From Liolophura sinensis (Eukaryota; Mollusca; Polyplacophora; Chitonida; Chitonidae), in NCBI RefSeq assembly GCF_032854445.1, contig NC_088295.1:84304644-84364643 (forward strand): a stretch of 60,000 bases of DNA, given 5' to 3'. Below are positions 48,010-57,137 of the stretch, piece after piece. The notes beneath the pieces were generated by a model. The model saw only the letters and a program-made list of their open reading frames with translations. It was not told the origin of the DNA and ran no database searches. Position numbers and translations under genes: made by a program. How positions within the stretch are numbered: the stretch's first letter is position 1; every line of letters starts with the position of its first letter.

Positions 48010-49876
48010 TTATTGTGATACATATGCCACCCACACCAGTACAGACGATAATGACTATGAATTGGCCCATTGGCAGAAAGTACAAAATACTAATTGTAAT
48101 TACTACTCGCCTTCATCCTTTATATCTGAATCTGTTCTACAAATCCCTGATACCAGCAACATTTCTTCCCTGCATATGAACGCAAGAAGCCAACAAGGGT
48201 CCAGTCTCGATCTGCTACTTTAATTGACGATTTTTTTCTAATATTCATCTTCTGCCAGGAATTTTACTAACGGATATTACAGATCACTTTCCAATTTTTT
48301 ATATAATAAAAGCTGACCAGAATCAAATGATGCCAGCACAGAAAAACGTCAGCTATCCTGAGTTTACACCAATAGAAAAGGAACGACAAGGAACAAAGCG
48401 GCAAGTTTTCAGTATAAATGGAAGTGATATCCGTGATGAGACAATGATTGCTAACAACTTTAAATGCGTACTTCAATTCAATAGGGGAAAAACAAGTGAG
48501 CAACATGGACTCCACAAATGAACAATTTACAGATTTTCTTTGACAACCAGTTGGATCAGAGTTTCGGCATGTCTCTCCATATTTTATTCAATCTGTGATA
48601 CGTAAGCTGAAAGGTAATTCATCGCCTCGGTTAGATGGAATACGTACATCTCTCGTGAAGTTAGTGTCAGATGTAATACCCACACCTCTAGCACACATTA
48701 TCAATTTATCTCTTACTTTTGGAACTGTTCCGAATAGTTTAATATAGCTCAGGTCTTGCCCATATATAAATCTGGTCAGACTAATCACAAGAAAATTATA
48801 GACCTATTTCTGTCCTGCCTTGTTTCAGCAAAATCCTTGAGAAAACTGTATCAGTAATGTTGCTCGAATATCTATAAGAGGAATCTATAGTTAATCCAAG
48901 CCAGTTTGGTTTCAGGGCCAATCATTCTACCATTCATGCTGCCTATAGTCTTTACGAAAAACTAGTAAATGCGAAAGAGAATAAACAGTACAGTGGCGTA
49001 ACATTCTTGGACCTGTCAAAGACATTTCACACTGTAAATCTCATTATGGTATTCGCAACTGTCTAAATAAATGGTTTAACAACTATCTGTCTGACAGACA
49101 ACAATATGCAAAGTTTAATAACGCCCAATCTAACCTAGCTACGATCACGCGTGGTATCCCACAGGGATCTATTCTCGGCCCGACTTTATTTCTACTCTAC
49201 ATTAATGACATCTTTAGAGCATCAAACCTCCAGGATCTTACTCTATTTGCAGATGAAACAAGTTGAATTTACTCCAACGATGACGCAACTCAAACGATCT
49301 CTGTCATAAATGTCCAGTTGGAAAAAATTTATATGTGGCTTCTGGCCAACCTATTATCTCTGAATACCTCCAAAACCAAATATATGTTAATAAAACCCAA
49401 TAACAAGAAAATAACTGCAATTCCCATATCTCTGGTAACGAAATTGAAAAAGTTGACAAATTCAAATTTCTTGTTATATTTTTCAATGAGAAACTGACCA
49501 GGACTGTTCATATAAGCTACTTATGTTCCAAACTGCCCAGAAATATAGGCCTTATTTCACACATTAAACGCTCTGTAAATAAAAGACCCTCCTAATCCTT
49601 TATTACTCGCTTATTTATCCATATCTACTATATAGCAGTATATTATGGGGAAAGGCATATCAGACACATCTCAAGCCCTTGTACATAGTTCAAAAAAGGG
49701 CAATTAGAACAATCACTTTATCAGGCCGACTTTACCACCCCAACCGCTTTCTTGCCGTCTGAAAATCTTACCCCTTGCCAAACTAGCTTGATTTTCTACT
49801 CTGTTACAAACACATCTTTACTTTTATTCCATAGCCACTATTCCTGTAAGTTTAAAGTCCTGTTTAATCAAACAGG

Positions 49877-50039
49877 AAATTTTTAATCCGTATCACACGC
49901 GAGATAGACATCTGGCCTTCCACAAACCATTGCATATTATTTATTCAGAACTTCCGGTCCCATAGAATGGAATAAGCTTCCATTAACACTAAGATCAGTT
50001 TCTTCTAAATCGCACTTTTGATTTTTATTACAATTTTTT
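49877..50039 (+). repeat. Right arm of the perfect 163-bp inverted repeat
   Basis: Normal-orientation copy within the LINE ORF2 C-terminal region (reads RQTSGLPQTI, SGPIEWNKLPLTLRSVSSKS). Its inverted twin is 1867 bp away at 47847-48009. Confidence 0.85.
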
Positions 50040-50345
50040 CTACTTTCTAAGCTGCAATCTTCACTTTAACATTTCCTAATTAGGGCATAGTTCAGGTAAA
50101 ATAAATTCATAAATATATTAAGAAAGAAAAGAAATAATTTAGACACAATCTAAAATGTCAGTCTCACCCCTCCAATGCTGTTATTACTTAGAACAAGCTC
50201 AAGCTGAGCTTTATTCTCACCATGTATTGTATCTATCTAGACTTTATTGTTATCACATTGTGTCTGTACCTTGTTGATGTCTTAAAATCCAGTGTATATA
50301 ATTATTATCGCATCGCTAATAAAATCAACCAATCAATTAATCAAA

Positions 50346-50470
50346 GCCAACAGGGATCGCTATGAGCTGAAGTCCAGTTTATGCCAGCAAACTGCGGATT
50401 TTGCCCGATTTCTTATCACCATAATGCCGGCCGTCGTGGTATAAGCGAAATATTGAGTTCGGGGTAAATA
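50346..50470 (+). mobile_element. SINE family A fragment
   Basis: GGATCGCTATGAGCTGAAGT, CCAGTTTATGCCAGC, CTGCGGATTTTGCCC, then ATAATGCCGGCCGTCGTGG and ATAAGCGAAATATTGAG follow the family A order with gaps. It directly follows the LINE 3' tail. Confidence 0.7.
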
Positions 50471-50648
50471 TTTCCCCTATGCACTGCACATATTTAGTAT
50501 GGAAAAAATGCTTAAAACTGCGTTGAAATAAGACTTTACAAAAGAACATGTACAACTTGGTGGCAATCTGAACACAGACGACTATACTTGCTTTTAAGCG
50601 TATTTCCTACAGAATCAGTTTCCTTCACACAGGATTTATTTGGATTTA

Positions 50649-52643
50649 TTACGAATGTTCAAAATATTCTATAAATACAAAACATATAGGATTAGTTTCT
50701 TTACAAACTTGAAACTTGATGATATTTGGCAATTCCGGAGTCTCCCAAGAATAAATCTTCAGAACATCGCCTAGAAGACTTTCCCCACTGTAGCGAACGC
50801 GTAGAGTTTTCACTTGGCTTTCTTTTACGGTTTCCTTGGAAATTTGTTGAAGTTGGCCTCTTATGCCGCAAACATTGGCAGCATCTATGCAATATTTTAC
50901 GTAGGAGGTCCAGTTTGTGTGTTCGTAGAAATCAGTATCACTCCAACTAACAGGAACATCGTATACAGTGGCGCCATCTGGTCTGGATTCTGATTGGATA
51001 ACCATCGGCGCTCCACCAGACACCATACCGGCGTATTTGGTTTTCCACCAGTCGGGCAATGGCATTGGTTTCCTAGACGATGGATCAATACTGACAACTT
51101 GGTTAATGTTCGATAGAAGTACGGTGTCCGACTGGTGAACAAATACTTTGGCCTGTGTACTAAGCGAGGATTTTCCGACATGGTGAAGTCTGAGTTTCAC
51201 ATCTAGTGGGCTTTTCGACATGTACCTGTCATACATGGCTTTGTTAATCAAGAACTCTGTGGACCCCATGAAAGTCATCCTGTCCTTGGTCAACACGTCG
51301 TACTCCGCAAAGTTATCTTCCCCTGGCGACGACATGGCGTGGTGTGCGAAAAACCTGGATCCTTCCATTAGTTTCATCAACTTCCAGATCGCTGGCGTCC
51401 CTGAAACACACTCATACATAAAGGGTTTAGAATTACTGCTTCATGCATAATGTATTTGTTATTCCCAGACATGACAGTTGTGCTGCACATATCAGTTAAA
51501 CGCTGTATACACGTATTGGTTAACTCATATTAAAAACCACAGGCTTCTGTAACAGCGCTGTTTGACATGAGTGTACGTGTTTTAATACATTACACAAAGA
51601 AAATATCTGATTGACTGATTGTTTGAACGGTTTTTAGTATTCATATGTGCCTAGTGTGTTTCATTCCTAACCTACTATGGATAGTGACCCGTTCGTGGAC
51701 ACAGACAAGGACACATGTGGATTTCAAAATTCCTGAAGGCCACTGACCAATGATGTCACGTGCTCGTGTCCTGATCACGTCCGCTGTATCTTTGTGTCAG
51801 TAGTTTTGCTAGTTACCCGAAGGGTAAAACCCTGCGAGCTCTGTCCAGTTTCCTCCGCCTACAAAATGTCATTATATAAGGGAAAACTTCTTGAGTGTTG
51901 TGTAAAACACCAATCAAATAAATTAATATGCAAAAGCTTTAATGCAACAGAGAAAACTTGGAGCGAGTCGTGCCCGAGTGATTAAGGTGTTTGCCATTCA
52001 ACAGACCCACCAAAGACAGGAAATTTGATTCCCTCGTTCTCGCTATTAGTGGGCTTTTGGTGATCATGAGAGGTCGACCACGCTCGTGTGTTTGCGCGGT
52101 TTAGCGTTCGTTTGGTTGCATTCCATTCGATTAAATGACGCGATTCGTCACGCATGCGCACTACAGTAAAACGCATGTCACATGATTAATAGCGGCATTC
52201 ATAAACCGACGTTCACTCGTACCAAACTAGGGAGTATACTCCAGCCCTAGATAGGGCGAGTGTCATACTCCTGTTGATCCCAATGAATATGCCAGAGTTT
52301 AAGCTAATGAAACCGTTAAGTATTTCCGCAAAATAATGATCGCTTTTTTGCTTCATGAGAGAAAATATTGTGTATTCGTTGAAATTCTTGCCTATACACT
52401 TTCAAAAAAGCTTAAGTACCTGAAGTCGAACGTTAACTTCGACTGAAGTATATATGATATCAAATTGCATACAAAAAAGCCTTTCGATCACTCACAAGTG
52501 TAAGTGAAGTGACTTAAAATATGGCTGAAATATGTAACTTACTTCCGTGGAAATCTCCATAGGATAAGCCTGGGTGGATAACTATAGCTTCGTCCTTAGA
52601 CTTGGACAATGTCCCTTTGAAATTCAGAGCACTGAAAGTTTGT
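50649..52643 (-). CDS. Hotdog-fold (4HBT-like) acyl thioesterase-like protein, 3' exons only
   Basis: Two exons: 52643-52543 (acceptor AAATTTCAG-like CATTTCAG; donor GGA A|GTAAGT) and 51400-50649 (acceptor GTGTGTTTCAG), joined in frame as ...FHG-R-TPAIWK. About 283 residues are visible. The C-terminal half has the hotdog active-site helix signature VSWSDTDFYEHTNWTSYVKY, matching the W-x-DxD-x3-H-x-N pattern of 4-hydroxybenzoyl-CoA/acyl-ACP thioesterases. The first half (IHPGLSYGDFH; helix around IWKLMKLMEGSRFF) looks like a second, diverged hotdog repeat, so the protein is probably a double-hotdog enzyme hydrolysing acyl thioesters. The upstream exon or exons (which must end leaving two codon bases) were not found. 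The stop is at 50649-50651. Substrate unknown. Confidence 0.8.
51815..51930 (+). mobile_element. SINE family A 3' fragment, in an intron
   Basis: GAGCTCTGTCCAGTTTCCTC, CATTATATAAGGGAAAACTT, TTGAGTGTTGTGTAAAACAC and the CAATCAAATAAATTAAT tail match the family A 3' half. It lies in the intron between the two thioesterase exons, opposite in direction. Confidence 0.75.
51965..52050 (+). mobile_element. tRNA-derived sequence (SINE head or tRNA pseudogene)
   Basis: GAGTCGTGCCCGAGTGATTA followed by AGGTGTTTGCC resembles the 5' half and A box of a Leu/Ser-type tRNA. AAATTTGATTCCC about 40 bp later resembles a B box. The arms do not pair well enough for a functional tRNA. Confidence 0.5.
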
Positions 52644-53006
52644 CTGAAATGTCAAAGATGTAACTGGAATAACGTTTGAAAAAGAGTGCATGATGTACTT
52701 CAAAATATTTTGAAGAAAATAAAATTAAGCGTACAATATCTGGTTCGCCTTGAAATGAAGACAAAAAGTAACATATAGCTAGATGACACTGCAGCCGATT
52801 TCCGCCAAGTTTAAGATTACTTATTTGCAGTATTACCTTCTCGGTGCAACTATCTCATTTACTGTAACAAATGTACCAAGACCATGCCACCACATAACCC
52901 ACATGTGCGACCAGAGGACACGTACTGACGCTGAAGAACAACGTAAAGGCCCAATTAGCTCCAAGTACCTCTACACCTTCGCTAAAACTATACTGGATAG
53001 CGGTAC

Positions 53007-53254
53007 ACAACATTTTATTTGATTTTCTTGGAGTTGTAGCAGAATTCTACCAACTCGCATCTCAGGAATTTCTCTCATGTCTCCTACGAAAGAACATTCC
53101 AACACAAATATGCGCGCTACAATTTCGGCAGCCTCAGCTTTATTCCTTAGGGGATTGCCGGCCTCGAAGATCATCGCCTCATGAGAAAAGTGGTTGAGGT
53201 GCGAGTTGGCAGATCTTTGGCATTATACTCCAAGAAAATCAAATAAAACGTTGT
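53007..53254. mobile_element. Palindromic MITE-like element, 248 bp
   Basis: The outer 27 bases (ACAACATTTTATTTGATTTT then CTTGGAG) recur as reverse complement at 53228-53254 with one mismatch. A second block, CCAACTCGCATCTCA at 53050, recurs inverted near 53200, giving arms of about 70 bp. There is no transposase frame. The minus-strand open frame at 53174-52971 is produced by this element. A clear target-site duplication is not visible. Confidence 0.75.
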
Positions 53255-53285
53255 TTAGCTCTACCCCGTAGAGTTAGCAAAGGTG

Positions 53286-53550
53286 TGGATTTATTTTATT
53301 TTTGTATTTGATTGGTGTTTCCGCTGTACCCAAGAATATTTCACTTATACGACAGCGGTCATCATTATGGTGGGAGGAAACCGGGCACAGCCCCGGGGAA
53401 TCCCACGACCATCCTCAGGTGCTGGCAGACCTTCCCACGTACGGCCGGAGAGGAAGCCAGCATGAGCTGGACTTGAACTCAGAGCGACTGCATTTGTGAG
53501 AGACTCCTGGGCCATTACGCTGCGCTAGCCAATTGAGCCACGGAAGCCCC
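53286..53550 (-). mobile_element. SINE family A, near full length
   Basis: Minus strand: GGGGCTTCCGTGGCTCAATT head, CCAGGAGTCTCTCACAAATG, GTTCAAGTCCAGCTCATGCT, GGGGCTGTGCCCGGTTTCCT core, ATAATGATGACCGCTGTCG and an ACCAATCAAATACAAAAATA tail. It is among the best preserved copies here. Confidence 0.85.
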
Positions 53551-53790
53551 GCAAAGATGTGGAGGTACGTGGAGCTAAGGCCCAACATCGCTCTAACGAA
53601 AAAGGTAAATTGGGTTAATCACCCTTCAAAACCAATATTGACATCCATTGGAGAACGATTTGCCATTTTTCCACAGAAAACTAATTAGAATTCGTCTCTT
53701 CTGCTTCCCCTCGGTCTTCCAGGTTGTCGTATGTTTATAACTGTTTATCTCATTAAGGAGTGATTATCTTTTATGCTTGTGGTGTCTTTG

Positions 53791-53796
<6 letters not shown>

Positions 53797-53834
<38 letters not shown>
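53797..53834. repeat. (TA)19 microsatellite
   Basis: Uninterrupted 38-bp TA dinucleotide run preceded by TACATG. Confidence 0.95.
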
Positions 53835-53836
<2 letters not shown>

Positions 53837-55886
53837 ACACAATGACCTGCATGGATAGACACGATCACTACGGGTACCATGTAAATATTAGTTTCTTTTA
53901 TCAGTCGGAAACAAGGAAACACAGAGTCAGACTACCGTTTGAAATTTAAACTATACCAAAAAAAACATAGCCTCAAATACTAAACATCATGAATATATGC
54001 AAAGTCATGAACAGCACAATTCAGCTTAGCAATTCGGGCAGCATATCTTGCTCACGAATCAGGAAAAATTAAGGAACTTATAAATAAATAAATGACTTTG
54101 CATACACTGAAGGGAATTAAAGGGATGAAGGGATCATCTTGAAGTTTTGACCCAGGCACACACACGCAATGAAAACTAAAATGTTTTTTGTCAAGAATCC
54201 TAAAGAAAATGAAAAGAAATCCCAATAAATTTAATAACGAGTAAGGAAGTTAAATGCTCATGTCGCAAATCTTCGACGCAATCAAGCATGTAAATTTCGG
54301 AGCACATATAAATAACAGCTTTGGATGTTTGTGAGAAATGTAATCCGAATATAGCCCTGGAACCCTGGCGACTAGTGCTGGCTTGCCCACGTGAAAACGA
54401 CACCTGCCCATTATATCTTCACGGCTTTATGTGTACTTCTAATAAAGGGATGTAACTCTTGTCAGTATAAAAGGAATGGATGGCGGCCTAGATCCATATG
54501 AAAATATACCAACTATGCGGTACTCTTCTGGGTACTCTTACTGGAGAGGTGAGACTGCGTACCCACTACAGCAAACTTAGATATAACAATGATCTCCTAA
54601 GGCCTGCAACATGCGCGAGAAATTTCCCCCCTACTGGTTGAGTGTGCCTGTACTGCAGCCTACACCTACATTCTGATGAGCGTTTGAACAAATATAAAAC
54701 AGCGTGGCGTAGTCATCCAGGACTAGGTTTGCTGGAGTCTGGACATGTAGGCTACAATATTACCGGTATTTATCATCAGCCCTCAGTGTCGCGAGTATTT
54801 TAAGTCTGAGCTGTACCTGAGAAGTGCCGCTCTTCCGCTGCCCGTTGCCATGGCTTTTTCCTCCCGTTGAAAATAATCAGTTACCGGTATACGGCACACA
54901 AACAAGGCAGTATTCAGTACTCAGTAGGTCTGGCTACACTACAGTATTGCTTTCTGACAGTGTCAACCTCACTCTCACAAACAAATACGTCACAAACACA
55001 GAGACTTATAGATACGACCCCCCTGATTATCTCACAATGTTATTCTGCCGTAAAAGCACGTTATGTATTACGCTCACGGACTTTGAATGTTGGACCGCTG
55101 ACCCAAATCTCCACATCATGGGTGTTTGTCATATACCATTGCGCTTGCGTGAGAATAGAACCAAAATATCTCTGCCGTACAACTGGTATATTGGCTTAGG
55201 AAGTTGCCTTCGCACAGACCTGTCCAGGAAGATTATAAAAATAGGTTTGAACATCATGAAATTGCAGCATGTTTGTAAACACTGAAGTCTATATACCCCG
55301 AATACAATTAAGTTGTGTAATTACTGAGTTTAAAACCCATGTAGGCCTGTATTCGACCAGTTTTATAGAGGGCCTATATATTTCTTTTTCTTCAATCAGT
55401 ATACTGTCCCCCAGTTCAAGTATCAGCAAGAAAAAACAATTGCCAGTATCTTGTAAGGAAGGAAAATGGGCATACTGTGACGGGGAGCTAGTCGGGTGAG
55501 GGCTCATAATTACATTATAGAAAAATAAAATTCTATATCTTATATATACATTGAATCAAATCCCGCCCTATGATATAAAAGTACATATGCGTCCCTCAGC
55601 TAACTGCTATTTATCATATATGCACGGACATAGTGCCAAAAACACATTTGATTAAGCAGAAATTAATGGGAATTTGCATAAAGTAATAATTCAGAAATAT
55701 TTACGAATCGAATGATATTAAGTTAACTGCACTTTGATTTTTTTTTTGTTCGTGAGAGCCATGTTGGGCTTAGTTCCACACTTAATTCACAGATTCCAGC
55801 CAATTTTCCTATCCTAATTTGGATATATGATAACTCTTCCAAAATGCATGTCAAACTTGATACAGATTTGTAATTTTTTTCAACAG
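53835..55886. other. Non-coding stretch between the thioesterase and SHMT genes
   Basis: It contains a 153-codon plus-strand open frame at 54824-55285 with no recognisable motif and no splice support. This region could hold upstream exons of the minus-strand thioesterase gene, but I found none. Confidence 0.35.
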
Positions 55887-56540
55887 CCAGCTGCTCCACA
55901 ACGTCCCGAGGCCACTGGACCCACTCGCCGATACAACAGAGATTATACTACGAGAACAACACAATTAGCAGTTTGTACTCTTGTTGATATGTCTCTGTGC
56001 GGAGAATATTTCCTGTTTCACTTTGCACATGCGTTAGGGGTTGGACAGTAAACTGCGGGAAAAAGGAAGATGCTGTCAAGGATTCGGGTAAGTTCTCCAA
56101 CATTTAATTCATCCTCTTCATCACGAGTGAAATTTTTGTTCGCTTTTTGCTCTTATTTTAATCGTTTGAAGAGGAAAATTCTGATATCAACAGATCAAAA
56201 CAGTGGAGCTCCGAGACTATAAATGCTACGCCCACGCCTACAGATGATACAGCTGATAAAACATCACAAACAGTTCAGTGTCAGGACGAAATATGATTTC
56301 CAAGGATTTGATCCTAGAAGAACGATTTACCTTCTTCCTGGTTTTCAAAATAAAAATGTTGTTGGTTATTTCAACTGTGCACGCAGACGGTACCTAACAT
56401 ATGGGTTAGTTTTTACTGACCTTGTGGCAGCGCCCCCGTTCCAGCATGACCCAGTTATAGTTGTCAAATTCTGGTTTGAACCAGACAGCTGGCCGATTTC
56501 TCAGCCATACAAAAACTCAAGGTTCATTCAGGAGAGTTAA
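55887..56540 (+). pseudogene. Broken coding-like segment of unknown family
   Basis: A strong acceptor (TTTTTTTTCAACAG) precedes 55887, and a strong donor (GATTCGG|GTAAGT) lies at 56089/56090. The intervening frame (PAAPQRPEATGPTRRYNRDY) is stopped by TAA near 56050. After another acceptor (GATATCAACAG near 56192), a frame reading SKQWSSETINATPTPTDDTA gives way by a frame change to one containing GFDPRRTIYLLPGFQNKNVV and PVIVVKFWFEPDSWPISQPY, ending at 56540. The composition looks like real protein, but no single frame runs through. I read it as a decayed gene copy or mobile-element remnant; a living gene with unusual splicing is the alternative. Confidence 0.4.
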
Positions 56541-56660
56541 CCTCGTAGGTGTATGACACTTTCATATGTCTTGTGACGAAAAATAAATGAATTATAACAT
56601 TAGAAAAAAAAATTATTATTTTTTGTATCTTTTTTTCAAGCCTTACTTGGGTAGGTCTAG

Positions 56661-56784
56661 CAGCAACATGCGAATGGTCATGGGCTTTCCCTGGGCTCTG
56701 CCCGGTTTACTCTCAGAAAAATAATGGCCATCGTGAAATATCCTTGAGTACGGCGTAAAACACCAATCAAATAAATAAATAAAT
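56661..56784 (+). mobile_element. SINE family A 3' fragment
   Basis: CAGCAACATGCGAATGGTCA, GGGCTCTGCCCGGTTTACTC, CTTGAGTACGGCGTAAAACA and the CCAATCAAATAAATAAATAA tail. The 3' half is well preserved; the head is missing. Confidence 0.85.
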
Positions 56785-57137
56785 ATAATGACTCCTGCCA
56801 TAATATGACTGAAAAGTTGTTAAGTACGATGTTAAATCCCAAACAATAATATACCTCAAAAATGTAAAAAAATAAAAATAAAAAAAAATCTCATGTTTTT
56901 GGCCATACTTTTCATTTTATAGTACCTTTTCATGTATCCTTTATGTGATTTAGGCCCAATGACGTTTTAGTTTAATGTTACTAAAATGGTAGAGAATAAA
57001 TTTTTTATACAATCTGAAGTCCCCTAGAAAATAAGAGTAACAGAATAATAAGTTTTAAACTCTATGCCATGTACATGTATTCACTTTTCTGTGAAAGTGA
57101 TAAGTCAAATGACATTTGCCATATACATGTGTTGCAG

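Larger units (their letters stand above)
47061..50345 (+). mobile_element. Decayed non-LTR retrotransposon (LINE, CR1/Jockey-like) with ORF1, endonuclease and RT remnants
   Basis: ORF1 (47061 to about 47590, one frameshift) has a coiled-coil N-part and an L1-ORF1-like RNA-binding segment (RYSRSHNVRFAGIAE; IQNAHRVGPHKPDR). ORF2 begins near 48125 with an endonuclease start (ISSLHMNARS), then jumps to the endonuclease end (near 48220-48300, TLID...ILLTDI.DHFPIF), so most of the endonuclease is deleted. Reverse transcriptase motifs follow in several frames: NYRPISVLPC.SKILEK (48795-48845), SQFGFRANHST (48900), FLDLSKTF (49000), RGIPQGSILGPTLFLLYIND (49150-49210), FADET (49248). C-terminal remnants run to 50040 and a 3' tail of AATCAACCAATCAATTAATC ends at 50345. 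Many stops and frameshifts show it is dead. Clade assignment is tentative. Confidence 0.85.

Noticed and set aside
52971-53174. Minus-strand open frame considered as an upstream thioesterase exon
   Set aside because: It lies within the palindromic MITE-like element and has no donor in the phase required by the exon at 52643.
54824-55285. 153-codon plus-strand open frame
   Set aside because: No motif or splice evidence, and a second overlapping frame of 110 codons is also open, suggesting low stop density rather than coding.
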